Positions 23,703-31,783 of a stretch of DNA of 64,000 nucleotides are shown here, in pieces. The notes beneath the pieces are model-generated. The model ran no database searches and was not told where the DNA came from. It saw nothing but the letters and a program-made list of their open reading frames with translations. Each line of letters starts with the position of its first letter. The stretch's first letter is position 1. The position numbers were made by a program, and so were the translations under genes. Origin of the DNA: DATHBD01 sp035296325 (lineage in GTDB: Bacteria > Actinomycetota > Actinomycetes > Mycobacteriales > Micromonosporaceae); the NCBI GenBank assembly GCA_035296325.1, contig DATHBD010000070.1, forward strand, positions 186,001 to 250,000, written 5' to 3'.

Positions 23703-23978
23703 GTGAGAAGCTCCGCAGCAGCACTCAGGGCGAAGGGCGGTCCGGTGAAGCTCCGCGACCGTTGCCGTCCCCTGCTCGGCTCGGGCAAGGCGTGGATGCG
23801 GCTGTGGCTCGTCGTCTTCGCCGGCACCATCGTGTGGGGCGGGTTGACGTTCGCGTTCTGGATGGACTCCGTGGCAAACCTCAACGCGCTCTCCATTGTC
23901 GCCGTCTGGCTCGCCGCCGCCGCTGGCATTCAGTCAACGCTCGGCATGCGCAAGGCCGACCCGAACGACTCGCTCTAA
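23703..23978 (+). CDS. Small membrane protein
   Basis: The product has 91 residues with two hydrophobic segments (about 33-57 and 62-80). GTG at 23745 is an alternative start that removes 14 basic residues. The function is unknown; it lies in the packaging-proximal cluster. Confidence 0.5.
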   Translation: MRSSAAALRAKGGPVKLRDRCRPLLGSGKAWMRLWLVVFAGTIVWGGLTFAFWMDSVANLNALSIVAVWLAAAAGIQSTLGMRKADPNDSL

Positions 23979-23993
23979 CCGCAGGAGGCCCCC

Positions 23994-24215
23994 GTGATCA
24001 GCCGCTTCCGCACCCGGCTTGCCGCGTTGATCGCGCCGACGCCGACGGGTCCCGTCCACATCTGGGTCCACGCGCAGCCCTCTGCCGCAGACACGGACGC
24101 CGCGGTGAAGCGCGCCGTCAGTGCCGCAGCGACGAGAAGGTTCACGGCACCGTCGGCGACGGTGAACAGAGAGGGAAAACATCCCACGGGACAGGGCGGC
24201 AGCCGCGGTGAGTAA
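23994..24215 (+). CDS. Small basic protein of unknown function
   Basis: The product has 73 residues, basic and partly disordered. GCAGGAGG lies 5 bases before the GTG start. Its 3' end overlaps the convergent secreted-protein gene by 74 bases. Confidence 0.45.
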   Translation: MISRFRTRLAALIAPTPTGPVHIWVHAQPSAADTDAAVKRAVSAAATRRFTAPSATVNREGKHPTGQGGSRGE

Positions 24216-24666
24216 CAGTCATTCTCACCGTCACGTAGTTCCCGTCAGACCTCGTGGTCCACTTATCGTGGGCGCTAATTCCCACATTTACGAGGTGCCT
24301 CGTGTCGCTTTGGTCCAGGTCGGTGGTGGCGCAGCTGGCACCCTCGTACAGGCGGGTTCGGGTCGTGACGTTCACCCGCCCAGCGCCAGCCTCGTGGACG
24401 ACGGTCACGTCCAGCACCACTCGTACTTCGTCGGCGCACCCCTGGAACCGCATAGTGGCGACCGGCGCGTCGCCGCTGACCACCACCAGCTTGTGGAACG
24501 AGACGTCTTCGTCGTCCCAGCCCTGGAAGTCCGAATCGTGGATGTACATACTTCCTGACACCGCGACGGTGTGATCGTTCGGGTGTGCGGAAGCGGAACT
24601 CGCTGGCAGCACGACCAAAGCCATCGCGGCAACCGTCGTCAGTACCGCAGCGATGAGACGTTTCAT
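24142..24666 (-). CDS. Secreted protein of unknown function (moron candidate)
   Basis: The product has 174 residues. MKRLIAAVLTTVAAMALVVLPASSASA is a standard signal peptide with a likely cut after ASA near residue 27. The mature part is about 147 residues, beta-rich, with two or three Cys pairs (GCADEVRV, ASCATTD, RGCRPVP... LC). AGGAGGTGCC sits just before the ATG. It is the only leftward gene between 12.7 and 52.4 kb and interrupts the packaging module. Such isolated genes are often expressed from the prophage and alter the host surface. An upstream in-frame extension lacks a signal and is not used. Confidence 0.65.
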   Translation of the reverse strand: MKRLIAAVLTTVAAMALVVLPASSASAHPNDHTVAVSGSMYIHDSDFQGWDDEDVSFHKLVVVSGDAPVATMRFQGCADEVRVVLDVTVVHEAGAGRVNVTTRTRLYEGASCATTDLDQSDTRHLVNVGISAHDKWTTRSDGNYVTVRMTVTHRGCRPVPWDVFPLCSPSPTVP

Positions 24667-24928
24667 GGCACCTCCTAGTGAAGAGATTCGGGCCACGTCG
24701 GCACGTTCGGCGTGGCAAAAGATCGACGCGGCGGGCCCCTTGCGCTCCGGGGAGCACGATCGACAGCCTCCCATGTCTCATCGAATTTGAGTCGGGCTGA
24801 TCGAGCAGACGTTAGGGGTTCAAAGGGCAGCGCTCGTCCTTTGTCCCGGCAGGGCTGTTGCGCGCGGTGCGGGCGGCGGCGAGCAGCCTGCGCGCGGTGC
24901 GTTCGTTGATGTGGAGACGGCAGATCCG

Positions 24929-25285
24929 ATGACCCCCTGGAAGGCGGCGGTCGTGACGACCTGGACCGTGCCCGCCGTCGTCCTTCGGGTCATCGACGCC
25001 GACTCCCTGCGGATGCAGCTCGACCTCGGTTGGTACACGTACCGCGTGGAGAACTGCCGCCTCGGCCACTGCAACGCCCCCGAACTGAACACGGCCGCCG
25101 GCCGCGCTGCCCGCGACTTCGTCCTCACGCTGCTCACCATCGGCGACCCCGTCACGTTCACGTCGAAGAGCCTCGACAAGTACGGGCGACCCCTTGGCGA
25201 CATCACGCTCGCCGACGGCCGCGACCTCGCCACCATCCTCATCCAAGCCGGGCACGCCGCACCGTACGAAGGCGGCGCACGCTGA
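24929..25285 (+). CDS. Thermonuclease-like (SNase) protein next to TerL
   Basis: The product has 118 residues. VLRVIDADSLRMQLD, YRVENCRLGHCNAPEL, GRAARDFVLTLLTIGD, DKYGRPLGDITL and LATILIQAGHAAPYEGG follow the order of staphylococcal-nuclease OB folds: Asp pair, Arg, N-x-P-E and D-x-Y-G-R. The catalytic pattern is slightly altered (NAPE for DAPE). GTG 24911 is an alternative start. It sits directly before TerL, where many phages place an HNH endonuclease that aids packaging, so a similar accessory role is inferred. Confidence 0.68.
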   Translation: MTPWKAAVVTTWTVPAVVLRVIDADSLRMQLDLGWYTYRVENCRLGHCNAPELNTAAGRAARDFVLTLLTIGDPVTFTSKSLDKYGRPLGDITLADGRDLATILIQAGHAAPYEGGAR

Positions 25286-25296
25286 CGGAGGTCGCC

Positions 25297-26817
25297 ATGA
25301 CGGCAACCCCCACCGAATGGGAACGCGCCGGCTGGCAGGCGTTCGCCGCCGCGCTCACACCGAAACCGGTCGGGCCGCGCCGCTGGGACTCACCCCTCGA
25401 CCTGGCGTGCGAACTCGACCCGAAGATGGTCCGCACCCCGGCGCTCGAACTCATCAACCGCAAGCTCGTGGCCCAAGCCGACGGCAAAGGCCGGACGCGC
25501 CTCGCCGTGTTCCTCTCACCGCAGGAGGGGAAGTCGACCCTCTGCTCCTACTGGTACCCGGTGTGGCTACTCCTCGACGACCCCGAGCAGCGCATCATCA
25601 TCATCAGCTACAGCGGCGAGATCGCCCTGCGCTGGGGCGCGGAAATCAAACGGGCACTCGAAACGTACAACGGCGACGAGGGCACCGTCGACCTCGGGCT
25701 GCGCCTCCGCGCCGACTCGAGGGCGTCCGGCAGGTGGCAACTCGAAGGGCACAAGGGCGGCGTTTACTGCGCCGGCGTCGGCGGCCAAATCACCGGCCGA
25801 CCGGGCGACCGGATACTCGTCGATGACCCGTTGAAGAACCTCGAGGAAGCGCAGTCGGCGAAGTACCGCGACCGGGGCATGCGCACCTGGCAGGGTGTCC
25901 TCATTCCCCGCATGGCGCCGCACACCACGGTCACGTGGATTCAGACGCTGTGGCACGAGTCCGAGCCGATCATGCAGATCCTCGCCAACGAGGGTGCCAA
26001 CTGGGACGTGGTTCGCATCCCGGCGATCTGCGACTCCCCCGACGACCCGCTTGGTCGGGCGATCGGCGAGCCGATGGTGTCGGCCCGCGGCTACCGGGAC
26101 TGGGCGAAGATCCGCCACGATGTCGGCGAGTACGTCTTCGCCGCCCTGTACCAGCAGCGCCCCGCCCCCGCCGAGGGCGGCCTGTTCAAGCGGCTGTGGT
26201 TCCGGTACTGGACCCCGGCCCCGGCGGACGGGCGCCGAGACCGCCTCGACTTGGCTGGCCGGGTCTGGCCGGTCGACGAGTGTTGGCGGTTCATCACCGT
26301 CGACCTCGCCGCTTCGACGCGTACCTCGGCTGACTTCACGGTCGCCGCGGCGTGGGCGTTGACCCTCGACGGTGACCTTGTCCTGCTGGACCGGGTCCGC
26401 GCGAAGGTCGGCGAGGCCAACCACTTCGACCTGGTGCGCCCGCTCGCGGCGCGGTGGCGCGTAGACACCGCGTTCGTTGAGGCCACGCAGCATTCGATGA
26501 CGTTGACCGCCGAGGCGACCCGTAGCGGCCTGCACGTGACGCCGCTCAAGGCGGAGACGGACAAGTTCTCCCGAGCCCTGCCCTACTCGGCGCGAGCTTC
26601 AGCCGGCCGGGTGTGGCTACCAGCAGGGGCGTCGTGGCTTGAGGAGTGGGTGTCCGAGCACGCGTCGTTCCCGAACGGCTCCCACGACGACCAGGTGGAC
26701 GTGGGCTCGTACGCGGTGCGCGTGGCCGTCACGAAGTGGGTTCCGCCCGTCCCGAAGCCCGCCGCGCCCCGCCCGGCCGAGGACGACGGCCCGGACTTCA
26801 TGAACATGTCCTTCTAG
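25297..26817 (+). CDS. terL: Terminase large subunit
   Basis: The product has 506 residues. The ATPase part has a variant Walker A SPQEGKST at about 76-83, RIIIISYSGEIALRWGAEIKR, the Walker B RILVDDPLKN near 172, and the coupling motif TVTWIQTLWHESE. The RNase H-like nuclease has TVDLAAST near 334, AFVEAT, and GSHDDQVD near 462 for metal binding. It pumps DNA into the prohead and cuts it. The following portal gene confirms the packaging module. Confidence 0.92.
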   Translation: MTATPTEWERAGWQAFAAALTPKPVGPRRWDSPLDLACELDPKMVRTPALELINRKLVAQADGKGRTRLAVFLSPQEGKSTLCSYWYPVWLLLDDPEQRIIIISYSGEIALRWGAEIKRALETYNGDEGTVDLGLRLRADSRASGRWQLEGHKGGVYCAGVGGQITGRPGDRILVDDPLKNLEEAQSAKYRDRGMRTWQGVLIPRMAPHTTVTWIQTLWHESEPIMQILANEGANWDVVRIPAICDSPDDPLGRAIGEPMVSARGYRDWAKIRHDVGEYVFAALYQQRPAPAEGGLFKRLWFRYWTPAPADGRRDRLDLAGRVWPVDECWRFITVDLAASTRTSADFTVAAAWALTLDGDLVLLDRVRAKVGEANHFDLVRPLAARWRVDTAFVEATQHSMTLTAEATRSGLHVTPLKAETDKFSRALPYSARASAGRVWLPAGASWLEEWVSEHASFPNGSHDDQVDVGSYAVRVAVTKWVPPVPKPAAPRPAEDDGPDFMNMSF

Positions 26818-26877
26818 CCCGACCGACTGTCACCGGCCCCCACGCCGGCCCTTCACCATGCCCGCAGGAGGCACCTC

Positions 26878-27219
26878 ATGGCTCTGCTCACCGCCGTTGT
26901 CCTCGGCAACACCGCCACGCTCAGCGCCCCCGCCAACGTTGCGAACGGCGACAGGATCTCCGGCGGCGACATCGCCAACGGCGCGATCCTCGAGGTGCAC
27001 AACGGCTCCGGCGGTTCGATCACCGTCACGATCGTCGACCCCGGCACAACCGCGGCAGGTAACGCCACCGTGTCGCCGCAGACCGCCGGCCTGTTCACGG
27101 TGGCAGCCGGTGCGACGAAGCGAATCAAGCCCTCGTCGGTGTTCGTGTCGAACGCGACCGCCGAAGCGGTGGTGAACTACTCGTCGCCGACGAGTGTGAC
27201 GTACGAGCTGTACCGCTGA
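26878..27219 (+). CDS. Small beta-rich structural protein (possible decoration protein)
   Basis: The product has 113 residues, almost entirely beta strand, with an Ig-like look (AILEVHNGSGGSITVTIVDPGTTAAGNATV, TKRIKPSSVFVSNATAEAVVNYSSP). AGGAGG precedes the ATG. Between TerL and portal, a capsid decoration or head fibre protein is plausible. The small protein at 33280 has a similar fold pattern. Confidence 0.55.
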   Translation: MALLTAVVLGNTATLSAPANVANGDRISGGDIANGAILEVHNGSGGSITVTIVDPGTTAAGNATVSPQTAGLFTVAAGATKRIKPSSVFVSNATAEAVVNYSSPTSVTYELYR

Positions 27220-27265
27220 CCGCGCCACCCGTCGAATCGTTGAGCAGACCTAGCGGTGTGGGGCG

Positions 27266-29377
27266 GTGTTAGCTGTGACCGCCCCCACCTCGTTCCGGCC
27301 GCCGACGACACCTGGTGGCAGGGTCAGCGACTCGGACTTCAGCGGGCTCCTCGACGAGTACTTCGCCGACACCCCGGTCGACTTGGTGCACCCGAACAGC
27401 GTGCACACGTACGGGGCGATGCGCCGCGATTCGGCTATCAATGCCGGCCTGTCGGGGTACGCGTTGCAGTTGCACCGCGCGTCGTGGCAGTTGGACGGGC
27501 ACGGCGTCGACCCGGCGCACACCCTCGTGGTGTCGGACGACATGGACCTGCCAATCGTTGGCGTGCACACTCACACGGCGGCCCGGACCCGGGGTGTGTC
27601 GTGGGCCGAGTACCTCCGCGTCACTCTGTCGGCGACGCTGGGGTACGGGCACATGGGGTTTGCCCTGGGCGCGGATATGTCGTCGGGGTTGGCTCGCCTC
27701 GCGGTGCTGGCCGAGCGCCCGCCGCAGACCATCACGCAGATCCACGGCGACCCGATCACCGGGGCGTTCCTGGGCGTGACGCAGGACAAGGCACGCAAGG
27801 ACGGCGCCCCGCAGATCGCCGCGCGGGACATGGTGTGGCACTGCCGCGACCGTGAGGCCGGCTCGAACTGGGCGGGCGTTTCGCTGCTGCGCGCGGCTTG
27901 GCTGCCGTGGCTGATCAAGCGCGAGATGATCCGCGTCCACGCCACCGCCAACCGGCGCTGGTCGTCGGGTGTGCCGGTCAACGAGGCGCTGCCGGGCACA
28001 GCGCCGACTGATGGGCAGATGCAGGAAGCGCAGCGGATGGCGTCTGCGGCGCGTGGCGGCGAGACCGCCGGTGCCTCCGCTCCACCCGGGTTCCGGATGC
28101 GCATCCTCGGCTTGGACGGGCAGATCCCGGACACGCTGTCGTTCCTGAAGTGGCTCGACGCGCAGATAAGCAAAGCCATGCTCATGCCGCACCTGGAGCT
28201 GGGGCAGGGCAGCAATGGCGGGTCCCGCGCGTTGGGCGAGGCGTTCATCGACTCCTGGACGCTGGCCCTGGAATCGATGGGCGAGCAGATCGCCTCTGAG
28301 GCCACGCGGCAGATCGCGGCCCGCATCGTCGAGTGGAACTGGGGCACCGACGTCCCCGTCCCCCGCGTGGTGGTTGCCGGGGTCGGTTCTCGCCGCGAGG
28401 TGACCGCCACGTCGCTGCAGCAGCTCCTTTCCTCCGGTGCGCTGTCGGCGGACCCTGCGCTTGAGGCGTGGATTCGCCGCGAGTACCGCCTGCCGGAACG
28501 CGAGGACATGGTGAAGCCGGCGCCGAGCGTGGCCGGTGGCACTCTCGCCGCCGCGAACCGGCGACGTCCTGATGCCCCGGCCGTGGCGTTGCGCGCCCGG
28601 AGAGCGAGCAGGAAGGGCGCCACGGCCGGTCAGCTTGCACTTCCCCTCAACGCGGCTGCTGAGGACTCGTCGCAGGACGAGTGGCAGGCGGCCCTGGATG
28701 AGCTGCGCGAGCAGTGGCCCGACATTGCCGAGCCGGTCGTTGAGGATCTCACCGAGCAGGCCGTTGCGGCTGCTGATGCTGAGGACTTGGGCGCGCTGGG
28801 CACCCTCGTGGTGTCCGCCGCCGTGCTGGCCGGGGTGGCTGCCGCTATCGGCGCTGCGATGCAGCCGCTGTCGACGAGCACCGCCCTGGCGACCGCCGCG
28901 GTCGCCGTTGCCGCTGGCGTGTCGGTGGACCTGCCGGACACGCCCGGCGCTGAGCGTGTCTCCACTGTCGCTGAGGCTACGGCCGGCGTGATCGCCAACG
29001 GGTACTCGTCGGCTGCGGCGCGCAGGGCGCTGCAGGTGTCGGGCGGGTCGGCCACGGCGGACGAACTCGCGGAGCAGATCCGCGCGGTGCTCGACGACAT
29101 GTCGTCGTCGGAATCGGGCTGGGCGGTCGACAACCTGGGCGCGGCGTTAACCGCGGCGCAAAACGCGGGCCGCACGGCCGTGTTCGAGCTCGCACCGCCG
29201 ACGAGCCTTCTCGCTTCGGAACGCAACGACAAGGCGCGGTGTGATCAATGTTCCGAGGTTGACGGCCGCCGCTACGACTCGCTCGCCGACGCCCTCAAGG
29301 ACTACCCCGTCGCAGGGTTCAAGGCCTGCGAAGGCGGCCTCCGCTGTCGCGGCGAACTTATCGGATCTTGGGACTGA
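27266..29377 (+). CDS. Portal protein fused to a MuF-like domain
   Basis: The product has 703 residues. The first 400 match a DUF935/Mu gp29-like portal (YGAMRRDSAINAGLSGYALQL, HRASWQLDG, WAGVSLLRAAWLPWLIKREMIRVHA, KAMLMPHLELGQGSNGGSRALGEAF). The last 110 hold a MuF-like end (AAQNAGRTAVFELAP, NDKARCDQCSEVDGRRYDS, CEGGLRCRGELIG) with its Cys pairs. An Ala-rich hydrophobic helical stretch lies between at about 510-560. Portal rings form the DNA entry gate; MuF domains are injected or assist head assembly. GTG 27275 is an alternative start. Confidence 0.85.
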   Translation: MLAVTAPTSFRPPTTPGGRVSDSDFSGLLDEYFADTPVDLVHPNSVHTYGAMRRDSAINAGLSGYALQLHRASWQLDGHGVDPAHTLVVSDDMDLPIVGVHTHTAARTRGVSWAEYLRVTLSATLGYGHMGFALGADMSSGLARLAVLAERPPQTITQIHGDPITGAFLGVTQDKARKDGAPQIAARDMVWHCRDREAGSNWAGVSLLRAAWLPWLIKREMIRVHATANRRWSSGVPVNEALPGTAPTDGQMQEAQRMASAARGGETAGASAPPGFRMRILGLDGQIPDTLSFLKWLDAQISKAMLMPHLELGQGSNGGSRALGEAFIDSWTLALESMGEQIASEATRQIAARIVEWNWGTDVPVPRVVVAGVGSRREVTATSLQQLLSSGALSADPALEAWIRREYRLPEREDMVKPAPSVAGGTLAAANRRRPDAPAVALRARRASRKGATAGQLALPLNAAAEDSSQDEWQAALDELREQWPDIAEPVVEDLTEQAVAAADAEDLGALGTLVVSAAVLAGVAAAIGAAMQPLSTSTALATAAVAVAAGVSVDLPDTPGAERVSTVAEATAGVIANGYSSAAARRALQVSGGSATADELAEQIRAVLDDMSSSESGWAVDNLGAALTAAQNAGRTAVFELAPPTSLLASERNDKARCDQCSEVDGRRYDSLADALKDYPVAGFKACEGGLRCRGELIGSWD

Positions 29378-29387
29378 GGGGGTCGCC

Positions 29388-31268
29388 ATGGCGGAACCGA
29401 AGACCAAGGGCATGGTCGCCCTCATCCCTACTGCCGCCGACGCGGGGCGCCTCGCAGTCGATGAGGGTCTGCCGGTCGAAGAGTTGCACCTGACGCTGCT
29501 GTTCCTCGGCGACGCGGCCGACTGGAACGATGACGCCCGGTCCGCGCTGCTCGACGCCATGCGGACCCTCGGTGGCACTGGAACGGTGGACGGCGACGGT
29601 TTCGCCCTGTCGGTGTTCAACCCGGCCAGCGACGAGCGCGACACGTGCATCGTCCTCGGCGTGGGCGGCCAAGCCGTCGACGACTTCCACAACGCCGTAG
29701 TCGAAGCCGCCCCCGACGACGCCATGCCCGAGCAGCACGCGCCGTGGGTTGCGCACGTCTCGCTCATCTACACCGACGACCTGGCCAAGCTCGCCGACCT
29801 GGTGGACCGCACCGGCCCCATCACGTTCGACCGGCTGCGAGTCGTGTTCGCCGACGACGGCACCGACATCCCTCTGACTGCCTCGGGCGCAGCGGTGGAC
29901 CTACGTACCAACTCCGGAAGGAGCCCCGTGGATAAGTCCCATCTGAAGACGGCGCAACCGATGGCACGTCTTCGCGAAGGCAAGACCGACTGGTACAAGA
30001 TCCAGAATCTCGCCGGCACCGGCGCGGCAGAGGTATGGATCTACGACGAGATCGGCTGGTTCGGTGTCTCGGCGCAGGACTTCGTCCGCGACCTGATGGC
30101 AATCAAGGCCGACCGCATCGACGTTCACCTGAACACGCCCGGGGGCAGCGCCTTCGACGGCCTGGCCATCTACCAGGCTCTCCGGAACCACCCCGCGCAC
30201 ATCACCACGTATGTCGACGCCCTCGCCGCGTCGGCGGGCTCGTTCATCGCCGTCGCTGGCGACGAGCGGGTCATTGCTCCCCACGCGACCGTGATGATTC
30301 ACGACGCCGGCGGTATGTGCATCGGCGACGCAGCCGAGATGGCGAAGATGCAGGACGAGCTTGCCCGGTTGTCCGACAACCTCGCGAACATCTACGCCTC
30401 CCGCGCTGGCGGCGAAGCGTCCGTGTGGCGTGAAGCGATGCGCGCCGAGACGTGGTACTCCGCCGAAGAGGCTGTGGCCGCGGGTCTTGCCCACCGCGTG
30501 CAGGTCGACGACAAGGCGGTCAGGAAGAGCGCCGAAGGGGCCCTCGCGGCGAAGAACGCTTGGGACTTCAGCGTCTTCAACTACGCGGGCCGCGACAACG
30601 CGCCAGCGCCTCGCCTGCCAGACGCCACCAACGTGGCAGTCGAGTCCGCCGCTGATCCGGCCACCGATTCACCGGCACCCGCAGAGGGTGCCCCCAATTC
30701 CCCGGCCACTGAGCCGGTCATCACCACCGAACCCAATCCCATGGAGGATGACGTGTCCGACCTGAGCGATATCGCTCGCGGGCTGGGCCTGCCTGACGAC
30801 GCCGGCAAGGATGCGATCCTCGCCGCCGTTGCCGAGCGCACCCCGGTCGAGCCGAGCCCCAGCGAACCCACTCCCGCACCGGAGCCGACCCCGGTTCCCG
30901 TGCCCGCGCCGCAGCCCACCGAGCCCGTTCGTTCCGAGCCGATCGCCGCAGCACTCCCCCCGGAAGCGGCGGCGGAGATGAAGCGGATGTCGGCCGAACT
31001 CGCCCAGATCCGCGAGGAGAAGCGGGTGTCCGCGAAGGCGGCCCTGTTCGACTCGGTGGTGAACAGCGGCAAGATCGCGCCGGCCGAGCGCGCCGCGTGG
31101 GAGGCCCGCTACGACAAGGCCCCCGACGTTGTCGCCGACATCCTTAACGCCAAGTCCGCGGGCGAAGCTGTCCCGGTTGGCCCGTCTGGCGTGGCCGGAA
31201 GCGTCAGCGACTCGTACAGCACCTCTGACGACGCCCTGTACGCCGCTGTCTTCGGTGCGGGGGTCTGA
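29388..31268 (+). CDS. Fusion of 2H phosphoesterase, ClpP-like head protease and scaffold
   Basis: The product has 626 residues. Residues 1-175 are a 2H phosphoesterase with HLTLLFLG (His near 33) and HVSLIY (His near 123). Residues about 190-390 are a ClpP-like prohead protease: HLNTPGGSAFDGLAIYQALR, AASAGSFIAVAG (Ser near 283) and VMIHDAGG (His near 305). Residues 400-626 are Pro-rich then helical, like a scaffold. Two internal in-frame starts (29928, 30753) with strong Shine-Dalgarno sequences suggest protease-only and scaffold-only products, as in lambda C/Nu3. The 2H domain may act on 2',3'-cyclic or cyclic-oligonucleotide substrates; that is inference. Confidence 0.85.
   Translation: MAEPKTKGMVALIPTAADAGRLAVDEGLPVEELHLTLLFLGDAADWNDDARSALLDAMRTLGGTGTVDGDGFALSVFNPASDERDTCIVLGVGGQAVDDFHNAVVEAAPDDAMPEQHAPWVAHVSLIYTDDLAKLADLVDRTGPITFDRLRVVFADDGTDIPLTASGAAVDLRTNSGRSPVDKSHLKTAQPMARLREGKTDWYKIQNLAGTGAAEVWIYDEIGWFGVSAQDFVRDLMAIKADRIDVHLNTPGGSAFDGLAIYQALRNHPAHITTYVDALAASAGSFIAVAGDERVIAPHATVMIHDAGGMCIGDAAEMAKMQDELARLSDNLANIYASRAGGEASVWREAMRAETWYSAEEAVAAGLAHRVQVDDKAVRKSAEGALAAKNAWDFSVFNYAGRDNAPAPRLPDATNVAVESAADPATDSPAPAEGAPNSPATEPVITTEPNPMEDDVSDLSDIARGLGLPDDAGKDAILAAVAERTPVEPSPSEPTPAPEPTPVPVPAPQPTEPVRSEPIAAALPPEAAAEMKRMSAELAQIREEKRVSAKAALFDSVVNSGKIAPAERAAWEARYDKAPDVVADILNAKSAGEAVPVGPSGVAGSVSDSYSTSDDALYAAVFGAGV
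29916..29930 (+). promoter_or_regulatory. Internal translation start for the protease-scaffold part
   Basis: GGAAGGAG (29916-29923) lies 4 bases before an in-frame GTG (29928-29930) at the junction of the 2H and protease domains. It would give a 446-residue product (29928-31268) without the 2H domain. Confidence 0.6.
30753..31268 (+). CDS. Nested scaffold protein from internal start
   Basis: GTG at 30753 follows GGAGG (30743-30747) by 5 bases and is in frame with the protease gene. The 171-residue product begins VSDLSDIARGLGLPDD, has a Pro/Glu-rich linker, then a coiled-coil helix (AAAEMKRMSAELAQIREEKRV) and a helical C-terminus, as expected for a scaffold. ATG 30741 is an alternative start. 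Known precedent: lambda Nu3 inside gene C. Confidence 0.6.
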   Translation: MSDLSDIARGLGLPDDAGKDAILAAVAERTPVEPSPSEPTPAPEPTPVPVPAPQPTEPVRSEPIAAALPPEAAAEMKRMSAELAQIREEKRVSAKAALFDSVVNSGKIAPAERAAWEARYDKAPDVVADILNAKSAGEAVPVGPSGVAGSVSDSYSTSDDALYAAVFGAGV

Positions 31269-31270
31269 TC

Positions 31271-31666
31271 ATGGGTGACTACCTGCCGAAGCACATGCCT
31301 GGCGACAGCATCACCACCCGCGCATCGGCCGCAGTTACCGGCAGCCAGCGCGTGGCGGTATCCGGGTCGGGCACCACTGCCCCGGCCACCGCAGCAACGA
31401 AGGCCAAGTACGTGGGAGTCGCGGCCACAGACGCCGCCGTGAACGCCGACTACACCATGTACGGACGGGGTGCGGTTCACATCTCCCTGGCGGCCGGCGC
31501 TATCACCGCAGGTGACCAAATCACCTCGGCGGACGCCGGCAAGGTCGCCACGATTGCCGCAGCGGCAGGCGCCGTAGCGGGCGACATCAACAACGCCCGG
31601 GCCGTCGATGGCATCGCCCTGACGACCGCCGCAGACGGTGCGGCCGTCGAGTGGATGGCGATCTAG
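31271..31666 (+). CDS. Capsid decoration (cement) protein, DUF2190-like
   Basis: The product has 131 residues. SITTRASAAVTGSQRVAVSG, YVGVAATDAAVNADYTMYGRGAVHISLAAGAITAGDQITSADAGKV and a final DGIALTTAADGA match the DUF2190/lambda gpD-like layout. It should bind the capsid surface. It lies between scaffold and major capsid genes and is followed by a terminator hairpin. Confidence 0.78.
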   Translation: MGDYLPKHMPGDSITTRASAAVTGSQRVAVSGSGTTAPATAATKAKYVGVAATDAAVNADYTMYGRGAVHISLAAGAITAGDQITSADAGKVATIAAAAGAVAGDINNARAVDGIALTTAADGAAVEWMAI

Positions 31667-31705
31667 GCGCTCCGGTGCCGCCCTCAGGTTCTCTGCACAT
31701 TTCCT

Positions 31706-31739
31706 GGCCCCACGCTCCGGCTGCGTGCGTGGGGCCTTT
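31706..31739 (+). terminator. Hairpin between decoration and major capsid genes
   Basis: GGCCCCACGC (31706-31715) and GCGTGGGGCC (31727-31736) form a perfect 10-bp stem with an 11-base loop and three Ts. It could reduce read-through, or stabilise mRNA ends, just before the major capsid gene. Confidence 0.65.
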
Positions 31740-31783
31740 CCCGTGCCCGGTTTCGGGCGCCCACGAATTGAGGTGTACCGCCC

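Noticed and set aside
24208..24558. A 116-codon plus frame
   Set aside because: Entirely antisense to the secreted-protein gene, which has a signal peptide and strong ribosome site.
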